NCBI GenBank assembly: GCA_900754605.1
Contig: CAAEDK010000176.1
Location: forward strand, 1 to 8,973
DNA length: 8,973 nucleotides
Source: an uncultured Oscillospiraceae bacterium
GTDB lineage: Bacteria; Bacillota_A; Clostridia; Oscillospirales; Oscillospiraceae
Direction of reading: 5' to 3'
Shown: in pieces, positions 1 to 5,746 of the stretch
How positions within the stretch are numbered: position 1 is the stretch's first letter
How the letters are laid out: each line of letters begins with the position of its first letter
Program-made: the position numbers and the translations under genes
Notes under the pieces: generated by a model
Told to the model about the DNA's origin: nothing
The model's database searches: none
The model's input: only the letters and a program-made list of their open reading frames with translations

Positions 1-200
1 GGGGGCGCCTGGTACTGGCCCTGGGGCTGTGCGGGCGGTCTGCCCTGGCCCTGCTGTGGGTATTGCTGAGCGCCCTGTGGGGGCGCCTGGTACTGGCCCG
101 TGGGCTGCGCGGGCGGTCTGCCCTGGTCCTGCCGCTGGCGCTGCTGAGCGCCCTGCGGAGGCGCCTGATACTGGCCCTGGGGCTGTGCGGGCGGCCCGTT
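1..200 (-). repeat. 78-bp tandem repeat in the Rad52-like gene tail
   Basis: Read on the minus strand, three imperfect units with a 78-bp period are visible: 200-123, 122-45 and 44-1, the last cut by the window edge. Each encodes 26 residues with the core PPAQPxGQYQAPPQGAQQ. The middle unit ends YPQQGQ, while the first ends in a diverged RQRQDQ. The period is a multiple of three, so copy-number changes keep the reading frame. The translated tail is low-complexity and probably disordered. Confidence 0.9.
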
Positions 201-767
201 CTGGCCCTTCTGAGCTTTTAACGGTGGGGGAGCTTTCGGCCTCGGCGGGTTTTCTCCCCGTTCTTTGGCCTGCAGGTATGCCACCCATTCATCGTGGGCC
301 TGATCCAGCCGGGGGCGTTCCTCGTCACGAATCCGGGCGTTAGACTTCTTCCCGCTGTTGGTGATCTGGACCGTGACCCATACCTGAGTCATACCATAGA
401 GGTAGCGCCCAATCGACCACTCGACTGCGGCCCGTTTCATAGAATCAGAAAGTCCGCCTTTGACCGATTCAAACTCGCTGTCATCGGCCCCGTCCCATTT
501 GGTCAGGCATTGTTCAAGCTGTGGGAAAAAGATAGAAATTCCGCACAACTGGGCTGAGCCATTTTTCCAGGGACGGAAATCGTTGTACCAGCCGTCAATC
601 CCAACGGTATCATCCAAACGGTTTTGGATGGCGCGATTGGTAACGTAGGGCACGGCCAGTCCCTTGGTTTTTTCCGCATTGGTGGCGGAAACCCGCCACT
701 CAATGTCGGAACTGGAAAATGGGGCGCTGAGTACAGCGCGCAATTCTTCCGGCGTTTTTTGCCACAT
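1..767 (-). CDS. Rad52-family single-strand annealing protein (3' end off window)
   Basis: This frame is open from an ATG at 767 to the window edge, giving 255 codons and no stop, so the C-terminus is missing. A GGAGG at 780-776, 8 nt upstream, supports the start. Residues about 8-135 look like the Rad52/Rad22 annealing domain: an LSAPF segment near 13-17, 'IEWRVS' at 22-27, 'VPYVTNRAIQNRLDD' at 39-53, 'GWYNDFRPW' at 59-67, and 'SMKRAAVEWSIGRYLYGM' at 109-126. By family knowledge such proteins anneal complementary single strands in phage and mobile-element recombination. After a charged linker (140-185) comes a Gln/Pro-rich tail of 26-residue repeats. It is the most downstream gene visible, 36 nt after the E2-like gene, so probably co-transcribed. 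I am confident in the coding call and fairly confident in the family. Confidence 0.86.
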   Translation of the reverse strand, partial: MWQKTPEELRAVLSAPFSSSDIEWRVSATNAEKTKGLAVPYVTNRAIQNRLDDTVGIDGWYNDFRPWKNGSAQLCGISIFFPQLEQCLTKWDGADDSEFESVKGGLSDSMKRAAVEWSIGRYLYGMTQVWVTVQITNSGKKSNARIRDEERPRLDQAHDEWVAYLQAKERGENPPRPKAPPPLKAQKGQNGPPAQPQGQYQAPPQGAQQRQRQDQGRPPAQPTGQYQAPPQGAQQYPQQGQGRPPAQPQGQYQAP

Positions 768-803
768 TCACATCGCCTCCATTGAAGTCGGTTGCCGGCG
801 CCG

Positions 804-1481
804 TCACATGCGCTGAATAAAATGGGCAAGCTTCTGTCCATTGGGGATCAAAATATCGGTATAGTAATATGCAGGCTCCTTGTCCTTCAAGTGCTGCATC
901 AGATCCCGATACTCAAGCCCCAGTTGGTTGTCGGACGGATCAAACCGGTCAAAGTTATTGGGAATGCTGAGCAGCAATGCGGGAAGTCCGGCTGCTTTTC
1001 GCAGTTCCTTATATTGGGGGAGCGTGTTGGTCCCGATACACAGGCTGCCGGATGAATCAACATTGCTGAATGGATAACGATACATAATGGTATCCGGTGT
1101 CGGTGTTTCATCCGCGATCACTCCGATCCGGCATGCGCTCACAGCGCCGTCTGCGGCCCCGACTGAAAAACCGAAGACAAGGCGGGGGATCGGGAAATCC
1201 GGATAAGGCGTTTTATACAGCGACAGATCCGCACGGAGACGGGGGTACCATACGACCACGCTGACGGACTCCTTAGTCTGCCTGACAGCGAGGGTATTCA
1301 ATGGCAGAAACCCGGAAGACAGGACGGGCGGTGCGTCTTCCCTGATATAGACGCTTTTCCGGAAGCAATTTAGAAGCTGGTCCCGCGAAATTTCCTTCCG
1401 GGAGATCAGAGGCCCCTTTTTCTGTTCCACTTCGATGATCCCATCCTCCACAGAAAAGTGGATGGATACGCGGTCTTCCAT
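804..1481 (-). CDS. PRTRC protein B-like / prokaryotic E2-like protein
   Basis: The 225-residue protein resembles PRTRC system protein B, a family linked to the ubiquitin-conjugating (E2) fold. The diagnostic stretch is near residues 127-150: 'TPDTIMYRYPFSNVDSSG' followed by 'SLCIG'. Cys148 in this Asn/Asp-Gly-x-hydrophobic-Cys-hydrophobic-Gly setting is the candidate E2 active-site cysteine. Upstream beta segments ('VSVVVWYPRL' at 73-82, 'IPRLVFGFSVG' at 98-108) fit an E2-like sheet. By family logic it would receive a ubiquitin-like modifier from the ThiF/E1-like enzyme of this operon; that is inferred. The start is ATG 1481, in a TGATG overlap with the stop of the 211-residue gene upstream, with a perfect AAAGGAGG 7 nt before it. 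An in-frame TTG at 1484 would add one residue but is less likely. Confidence 0.85.
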   Translation of the reverse strand: MEDRVSIHFSVEDGIIEVEQKKGPLISRKEISRDQLLNCFRKSVYIREDAPPVLSSGFLPLNTLAVRQTKESVSVVVWYPRLRADLSLYKTPYPDFPIPRLVFGFSVGAADGAVSACRIGVIADETPTPDTIMYRYPFSNVDSSGSLCIGTNTLPQYKELRKAAGLPALLLSIPNNFDRFDPSDNQLGLEYRDLMQHLKDKEPAYYYTDILIPNGQKLAHFIQRM

Positions 1482-2116
1482 CAAGCTGCCTCCTTTCTCC
1501 TGCGGGCGTTTTTCTTTTTGGGAAAGGCGATGACCTTCCGCTTATTTTCCTCCGCTTCGCGTTTCAGGCGGGCCAGTTCAGTCTCCAGATGGTCAATCCC
1601 GTCCTCACATGCATCCAGTATGCCGAACAGCGCGTCCGGAATGTCGTAGTATGCTTCAAACTCATCATCGACTATCAGGACGAGCTTTGGCCCCTTTTTA
1701 TCCCGCAGGCTGTCGTACAGGCAGTAGTCATAAGAATAGCTGTTCATTCTCAGGAAGCGGCCGACAGCATCTTCTAAGGTGGACGCGAATGGATTCTCAA
1801 TGGGGAGAATCCCCCGGACCGCCTCGTATTCCCGGCAGAGCTGGTCAAAACGGGAGAGAAGGCTGTCCCGCATAATATAGACGGTCCGTTCTGAAAACAT
1901 GCGCCAGTCGTCCTCCGGATGGCGCTGCACTGTCACATCCTCGAAAATCAGGCAGGGAAGGTCATATTCGAGCTCCAAATAAGTCTCAACGGACAAAATG
2001 GCGTCCTTTCCGCTGGCTTGGAGCAGAAGGTCGAGCCGCCCACGGTCCGCAAAGCGCTTTGCGATATGGAGTAATTTTGCGATGCCGTCCATCTCATATT
2101 CGTCAAGCTCAATCAC
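1481..2116 (-). CDS. Unrecognised 211-residue protein with coiled coil and basic tail
   Basis: I do not recognise a family. The protein is acidic and aromatic in its body ('DDEFEAYYDIPDALFGILDA' at 150-169). A helical, charge-rich segment at about 172-196 probably forms a short coiled coil. It ends in a very basic tail, KKKNARRRKEAA, which could contact nucleic acid. The start is a GTG at 2116 with GAGGTGA at 2127-2121 just upstream; the overlapping ATG at 2118 is in another frame and stops at once. The gene follows the 99-residue gene by 39 nt and overlaps the E2-like gene by one base (TGATG). That coupling suggests it works with the E2-like protein, perhaps as a partner or adaptor, but this is only context. 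The tail resembles the C-terminus of the ThiF-like protein. Confidence 0.78.
   Translation of the reverse strand: MIELDEYEMDGIAKLLHIAKRFADRGRLDLLLQASGKDAILSVETYLELEYDLPCLIFEDVTVQRHPEDDWRMFSERTVYIMRDSLLSRFDQLCREYEAVRGILPIENPFASTLEDAVGRFLRMNSYSYDYCLYDSLRDKKGPKLVLIVDDEFEAYYDIPDALFGILDACEDGIDHLETELARLKREAEENKRKVIAFPKKKNARRRKEAA
1489..1496 (-). promoter_or_regulatory. Ribosome binding site for the E2-like gene
   Basis: On the minus strand this reads AAAGGAGG, 7 nt before ATG 1481. It lies inside the last codons of the upstream 211-residue gene, where it encodes the Lys-Glu-Ala end. Together with the TGATG overlap it implies translational coupling, and it selects ATG 1481 over the adjacent TTG at 1484. 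Confidence 0.85.
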
Positions 2117-2120
2117 ATGA

Positions 2121-2127
2121 TCACCTC
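2121..2127 (-). promoter_or_regulatory. Ribosome binding site deciding a GTG start
   Basis: GAGGTGA on the minus strand lies 4 nt from the GTG at 2116. An ATG at 2118-2116 is equally close but runs straight into TGA. The long frame must therefore start at the GTG, or much less likely at an internal ATG at codon 9 that has no comparable site. Confidence 0.7.
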
Positions 2128-2155
2128 ATAAAACAGTTCGTTTATATGGCTGCCG

Positions 2156-2455
2156 TCACACAAATGCGGCGCGGCATGTAGGGGGGATTTTCCGGATGCT
2201 GCGTATGAGTTCTCCATGATTCCACATCCGTCGCCCCGATTCCTCTATGTATCCCAGCAGTGCCGCCGGGTCATAGCACTCGAATTCATCGTAGTCGATG
2301 TCTACTAAGCGCGGATAAAGGCCCAGTTCCAGAAGCGGCAAAACCTCATGGAGCAGATAAGAGTTGACCGGCTCCTGTTCCTCCGCTTCCACATCGGTTT
2401 CCGGCTCCTCGTCCAGCAGGCTGGCCAGGCTCTCCAAATCCAGGAAAAGTGCCAT
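2156..2455 (-). CDS. Unrecognised acidic 99-residue protein
   Basis: This is a small protein of unknown family. Its first half is strongly acidic, with 'DEEPETDVEAEEQE' at about 15-28 and 'DIDYDEFE' at about 48-55, and it turns mildly basic at the C-terminus ('RSIRKIPP'). The pattern could be a helical adaptor or a partner of a basic protein; nothing identifies a catalytic activity. The start is ATG 2455, which forms an ATGA overlap with the stop of the 193-residue gene. GGAGGTG at 2467-2461 sits 5 nt upstream. The longer in-frame reading back to 2491 begins inside the upstream gene and is not supported. Translational coupling to the 193-residue gene suggests they are made in fixed proportion. 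Confidence 0.77.
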   Translation of the reverse strand: MALFLDLESLASLLDEEPETDVEAEEQEPVNSYLLHEVLPLLELGLYPRLVDIDYDEFECYDPAALLGYIEESGRRMWNHGELIRSIRKIPPTCRAAFV

Positions 2456-3036
2456 CAGGCCACCTCCAGCTCCTGCAGTTCCGCCACACACAAGGCGTAT
2501 TCCTGCAGATTTTCAAGGAGTTGTTCCTCCTGAGATTCAGAAATCTGGTTGCAGTTATAGCCCAGATAGTAGATCCCGGCGGCAGCGGAGATATCCCCGC
2601 TGAAAAACTTTTGCGCCAGCTCCAGTTCCTTCCGAGTCCCCGGATTGCTGCTGTCAATGGAAACCACTGTGATATTCAGGGACTGGATGGGAGATTCGTT
2701 CAACAGGGTCTCCCCCCGAGAGATCAGGCGCTGCTGCCGTGCCTCTATCTCGTTCATCTGTTCCAGCCGTGCCCTTGTGTAGCACAAAAGCATATCCTCC
2801 ATGTCAGCTGTGACTCCGCCAAGCATGACGCCAAAGGGACGGTAATTGCAAATTGACCAGGCGTATGTGGCCGGCAGAAACCGGCTGCACACAGACCCGA
2901 GCAGCGGCGTGAGTTTTTTTGCCGTTTCGGACCAGACCGCAGCCCGGATCACATCCAGGTTTTCACCCTTTTGAATCTGCTTCCGGGCCTGCGGACCCAG
3001 CGGCACAATGGTTGCCAGATACTTTTTGTCTTGCAT
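2455..3036 (-). CDS. Unrecognised 193-residue protein
   Basis: I do not recognise this family. The N-terminus has 'YLATIVPLGPQARKQIQKGE' (6-25), then mixed sequence with a hydrophobic stretch 'YRPFGVMLGG' (65-74). The middle is probably helical ('RARLEQMNEIEARQQRLISR' at 88-107), and the C-terminal Glu-rich helix ends QELEVA. There is no signal peptide or clear membrane segment. ATG 3036 was chosen over the in-frame ATG at 3123 because a very good AGGAGGG lies 6 nt upstream (3049-3043), and because the longer form would overlap the methyltransferase gene. The gene starts 19 nt after the methyltransferase stop and overlaps the 99-residue gene by ATGA, so the three are clearly co-expressed. Confidence 0.8.
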   Translation of the reverse strand: MQDKKYLATIVPLGPQARKQIQKGENLDVIRAAVWSETAKKLTPLLGSVCSRFLPATYAWSICNYRPFGVMLGGVTADMEDMLLCYTRARLEQMNEIEARQQRLISRGETLLNESPIQSLNITVVSIDSSNPGTRKELELAQKFFSGDISAAAGIYYLGYNCNQISESQEEQLLENLQEYALCVAELQELEVA

Positions 3037-3055
3037 ATTCAACCCTCCTGAATTG

Positions 3056-4510
3056 TTATACCAGGGATCGAAATCCCGTGGGCGTGAGGATGTTGAACAC
3101 CATGCGATTGGTGATGGTTTCAATCACATCTGTAGAAATCAGTTCACCGCGTTCAGAGTGATTTTCTTCTCTCCGCTCATGGCGTTCTTTGATGATCCGC
3201 CCCTTTATAATATGAGGGCAGTCACACTGCATCAGGCCGTTGATCAGGCCGGAGCCCCCAATCAGCCCCACCTGTCCGATGGATAAGGGGAGCGGAGGCC
3301 GTCCCATCTCCTGTTCCTGCCCGTCCTTTTGGAGCAGACGCTCCAGGCTTTGGGAGGCCATAAGCTGATGCGCCAGCTCCGATTCATTAAATACAGAGCC
3401 TCGAAAAATTTTCACGTCCAATGCCGCATCTGGAAGCTGATAGCGCCCTTCCGGAAGCTGATCCAGTGTCCGCAGCGATTCAGGATGCAGCGCGGCCGTG
3501 TAGAGGCTGGCGCTGGCAGCTTCATCGCTTTCCCGCGGCTTTCGGGTCCCAAGGACGGCGATTTGTTTGAATTTTCCAAATTCGCCGTCCAGAAAGCGAT
3601 AAACAGATATATCCGAAAAATTATCTGTGAAGATTTGGCAGACATCTTCTGTCATTCGATAGTAGGGGACAATGTAGATCATCAGGCCGCCCATGACCAG
3701 CGCCTGAAATGCTTCGACCAGGAATCGCTTTTCGTCCCGTCCCCTCAGCCCGCAGCCAAGTGTGACTGTGAGATATGGCGGGTTAAGGAGTATTGCATGA
3801 AATGATCTGTTTCCCACATAGGAGCTGAAAAAGTCACCATAGGCAACCCGGAACAGCTTTTGCTCGGCCAGTCCGGCCCTTTCCTCATCCAGCTCGATGC
3901 CGTAGCACCGGCTGTCATGTCCGAGGGCCAGGCGCAGCACCGCGTCCCCAGTTCCGCAGCATGGGTCCAGCAGATTGACCGTCTTATCCGGAAAAACGAT
4001 GCCCCGCTCCAGATACCCTACATGCGTCAAATCGGTGGGATAATGCCCTAACTTGACATGATTCATCAGGCGACCGATGGTAGACGCGTCAACGGTATGG
4101 TAACTGGGCAGCGCGTCAAGAAAGCGGCTGATCCCGCCGGAGAACTTGGAGTAATCTCTTGTCATCAGCTCAAACGATGAGATCTGATTGACCAGCGCCT
4201 CACAGATGGAAGCGGCGGGATGCTCAAGCTCCAGCAGAAGGGGTTTCAGAGACCTCACGCCGTTGGCGATCCCGATCCGGCCTGACGAGAGCGACAGGTA
4301 AGCGCTTTGGGCGGCTTCAGCGTTGCCGGCAGCTTGGCATGTCTCCAGCTGATTGCGGAAGAATACGGTGGTATCGAGCAGATAGCGGATTCTGGAAACT
4401 TGCTCCTGGAGCCGGTCCAGCACATAGAATCGCTGCCCGTTCTGGTCGAAAGCTCCTGGTGTTTCTGTACCTTCCTTGACGCTGGACGGATATTCTACGT
4501 AGTTTAACAT
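3056..4510 (-). CDS. NPPY-type adenine-N6 DNA methyltransferase-like protein
   Basis: The 484-residue protein carries an SAM-dependent methyltransferase core. The SAM-binding motif is 'NLLDPCCGTGDA' at 179-190, an acidic strand end 'YGIELD' lies at 203-208, and the catalytic motif 'LLNPPY' is at 241-246. NPPY is typical of enzymes that methylate the exocyclic amine of adenine in DNA. A helical region of about 140 residues precedes the core, and 'MNHVKLGHYPTDLTHVGYL' (149-167) resembles the lead-in of DUF6094-type methyltransferases of mobile elements; that name is tentative. No restriction endonuclease is adjacent, so a lone methyltransferase or anti-restriction role is plausible. ATG 4510 has AAAAGGA 10 nt upstream. 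The frame stays open to 4663, but the extra residues cross the inverted repeat and look non-coding. Fold confidence is high, exact function moderate. Confidence 0.86.
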   Translation of the reverse strand: MLNYVEYPSSVKEGTETPGAFDQNGQRFYVLDRLQEQVSRIRYLLDTTVFFRNQLETCQAAGNAEAAQSAYLSLSSGRIGIANGVRSLKPLLLELEHPAASICEALVNQISSFELMTRDYSKFSGGISRFLDALPSYHTVDASTIGRLMNHVKLGHYPTDLTHVGYLERGIVFPDKTVNLLDPCCGTGDAVLRLALGHDSRCYGIELDEERAGLAEQKLFRVAYGDFFSSYVGNRSFHAILLNPPYLTVTLGCGLRGRDEKRFLVEAFQALVMGGLMIYIVPYYRMTEDVCQIFTDNFSDISVYRFLDGEFGKFKQIAVLGTRKPRESDEAASASLYTAALHPESLRTLDQLPEGRYQLPDAALDVKIFRGSVFNESELAHQLMASQSLERLLQKDGQEQEMGRPPLPLSIGQVGLIGGSGLINGLMQCDCPHIIKGRIIKERHERREENHSERGELISTDVIETITNRMVFNILTPTGFRSLV

Positions 4511-4683
4511 GATGGCTTCGTCCTTTTCATGGATTGATGATAGACATGCGGCAGGAAGATCACAGGCATAACCGCCATCTTCCATAGTCCGGCCGGCGGA
4601 TGCCCATCTCCTGGATATTGCTTTACACATGATACACAGGAGAGGGCCGCAACCAGTTGTCACGGCCCTCTGCCTGGGGACGC
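4511..4683 (-). other. Largest intergenic gap (173 nt), possible leader or boundary
   Basis: This is the only sizeable non-coding space in the window, between the 75-residue gene and the methyltransferase gene. It holds a perfect 9-bp inverted repeat near its upstream end. A TATCAT hexamer at about 4634-4629 on the minus strand resembles a -10 box, but no convincing -35 sits at the right distance. A new transcript or an attenuated read-through could begin here. I see no credible small gene in any frame. Confidence 0.4.
4641..4671. terminator. 9-bp perfect inverted repeat (attenuator or operator candidate)
   Basis: AGAGGGCCG at 4641-4649 is exactly complementary to CGGCCCTCT at 4663-4671, with a 13-nt loop containing the short palindrome CAACCAGTTG (4650-4659). 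As RNA it would make a GC-rich hairpin on either strand. There is no T-tract after the stem in either direction, so it is not a standard intrinsic terminator. It could be an attenuator, a processing or stability hairpin, or a protein-binding operator. It lies 12 nt past the stop of the small upstream gene and 131 nt before the methyltransferase start. Confidence 0.45.
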
Positions 4684-4911
4684 CTATGCGGCGTCAGTTA
4701 TCATATGCTTTTCGGTGCGGTTTGCCTGGCTGACGTCCGGGGCCGCCAAAGGAGCCAAACGCCTGCACATGCAGTAGGATGTGAGGCGGAATGTTCCACT
4801 GGCGTCCAGATAGCCGGAGGCATACCGATCTTGAACGAGGACTTTTCCGCCTATGGAGACACTTTCCGTTCTCCGATAGCTAACGGGTACCCTCATAGCC
4901 TTACGCCGCAT
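4684..4911 (-). CDS. Small protein of unknown function, 75 residues
   Basis: The reading frame encodes 'MRVPVSYRRTESVSIGGK' followed by 'RYASGYLDASGTFRLTSY' and a Cys-x-Cys-Arg-Arg segment (residues about 48-51). The alternating polar/hydrophobic pattern suggests a compact beta-rich domain. It has no signal peptide or membrane segment, and I cannot name a family with certainty. Two starts are possible. ATG 4911 overlaps the end of the upstream beta-helix gene by 11 nt. ATG 4896, five codons in, lies just 4 nt after that gene's TAA and would suit termination-reinitiation. Neither has a strong ribosome binding site. The well-ordered translation and its fit into the gap argue that it is real, but this is the least certain gene here. 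Confidence 0.58.
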   Translation of the reverse strand: MRRKAMRVPVSYRRTESVSIGGKVLVQDRYASGYLDASGTFRLTSYCMCRRLAPLAAPDVSQANRTEKHMITDAA

Positions 4912-5716
4912 TGCTGCGCTCTGCGGATTCCGTAACAGGCACAGGTTCGATTTTTGAGCCCGCCTCCTGCCCGTCTCCGCGCTGGTACGCCGGGGACGGC
5001 GGATCAGTCATGGGCTTCAGACGGATGGTATAGCCGACATCCTTTAAGAGTACATACATCGCTTTAAGCTTAAGGAAGTCGAAATCGTCTGCCAGCCGGT
5101 CTTCACCCTTTCCCGCTCTGGCCAGAAACGCTTTCATCAGCTCCTGATCCTGCTGGATGGCTTCTCCGGCCTTGCCCGCTTCTGTGGGATTGACCGGAGC
5201 GGTGGTACCAGCCCCCTTCATGCCGCTTTCCTCTTTCGCATTTGGGGATGACTGCTTGTAGGGCGCGTTGATCGGGGTGCGGTGCCTCACAGACAGCCAT
5301 AATCTGCGGAAGAAGCCAGACAGCAGGGCGCCGATTACACCCCGCTTTTTTTCCGGCAGATAGGTAAACTCCTCCACACGCAGCTCGCTGATCTGGTGCT
5401 TGCTGACGGTGAGCTTCCTGGCCTCCACATACTCGGCCTCCAAATAGCGGGACACCACAGCGGAGCTTGAGACGATGACCTCGACCGCCTGGACATACTC
5501 CGCAGCCAGCAGATCACAAACAACCTTCACTGTGTCAAGATCCCGAACAGAGACTGCGGGAGAATAAACGGAGCCTGCATCCAGCAGTCCTTTTCCGGTG
5601 ATGCGCTTCGCTCTCACAGCGCCGTCAACCACCAGTGTGCCGTCCGCGATAATCGTCTGGCACTCAAGGCGCTCATAATGCAGCGTTTTTCCTTTGGGAA
5701 CATACAAGGTTTTCAT
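4901..5716 (-). CDS. Bactofilin-like beta-helix protein with helical C-terminal part
   Basis: The first ~115 residues of this 271-residue protein are short hydrophobic strands separated by Gly/Asp/Asn turns: 'LECQTIIADGTLVVDG' at 17-32, 'VRAKRITGKGLLDAGSV' at 34-50, then repeated strand pairs through 'YVEARKLTVS'. This resembles the polymer-forming beta-helix (bactofilin) pattern, though no exact family is claimed. Residues about 125-145, 'RGVIGALLSGFFRRLWLS' and following, form an amphipathic to hydrophobic stretch that could touch membrane. A Pro/Ser/Thr/Gly-rich linker (147-185) leads to a helical domain 'DRLADDFDFLKLKAMYVLLK' (206-225) and a disordered tail ending SNAA. ATG 5716 has GGAGG 9 nt upstream; the in-frame TTG at 5725 touches that site and is rejected. 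The gene lies 30 nt after the clamp gene. A scaffold or DNA-positioning role is speculative. Confidence 0.8.
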   Translation of the reverse strand: MKTLYVPKGKTLHYERLECQTIIADGTLVVDGAVRAKRITGKGLLDAGSVYSPAVSVRDLDTVKVVCDLLAAEYVQAVEVIVSSSAVVSRYLEAEYVEARKLTVSKHQISELRVEEFTYLPEKKRGVIGALLSGFFRRLWLSVRHRTPINAPYKQSSPNAKEESGMKGAGTTAPVNPTEAGKAGEAIQQDQELMKAFLARAGKGEDRLADDFDFLKLKAMYVLLKDVGYTIRLKPMTDPPSPAYQRGDGQEAGSKIEPVPVTESAERSNAA

Positions 5717-5725
5717 GATGTGCAA

Positions 5726-5730
5726 CCTCC
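5726..5730 (-). promoter_or_regulatory. Ribosome binding site for the beta-helix protein gene
   Basis: GGAGG on the minus strand lies 9 nt before ATG 5716. It directly abuts the alternative TTG at 5725, leaving no spacer, which rules that start out. The 30-nt spacer holding it is A-rich on the minus strand and shows no promoter. Confidence 0.75.
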
Positions 5731-5746
5731 AGTTTTTTGTTTTGTG

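Noticed and set aside
29..343. Plus-strand frame rich in Gly, Pro and Ala over the left repeats
   Set aside because: It is the antisense reading of the Gln/Pro repeat array. GC-rich repeats readily create long false frames.
503..841. 112-codon minus-strand frame
   Set aside because: It overlaps the Rad52-like gene in another frame. Its composition is rich in Pro, Ser and Cys without pattern, and the Rad52-like frame has the ribosome binding site and family motifs.
3037..3123. Upstream start of the 193-residue protein at 3123
   Set aside because: It would overlap the methyltransferase gene by 68 nt, and the strong AGGAGGG site points to ATG 3036.
3329..3805. 158-codon plus-strand frame
   Set aside because: It lies wholly opposite the methyltransferase core, including the NPPY region, and has no supporting signals.
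4600..4640. Sigma-70 type promoter near the TATCAT hexamer
   Set aside because: No -35 element is found at 16-18 nt; the nearest TTGACA-like sequence is 23 nt away.
4511..4663. N-terminal extension of the methyltransferase to 4663
   Set aside because: The extra 51 residues run through the inverted repeat and look like random translation. ATG 4510 has a usable ribosome binding site and begins the ordered sequence.
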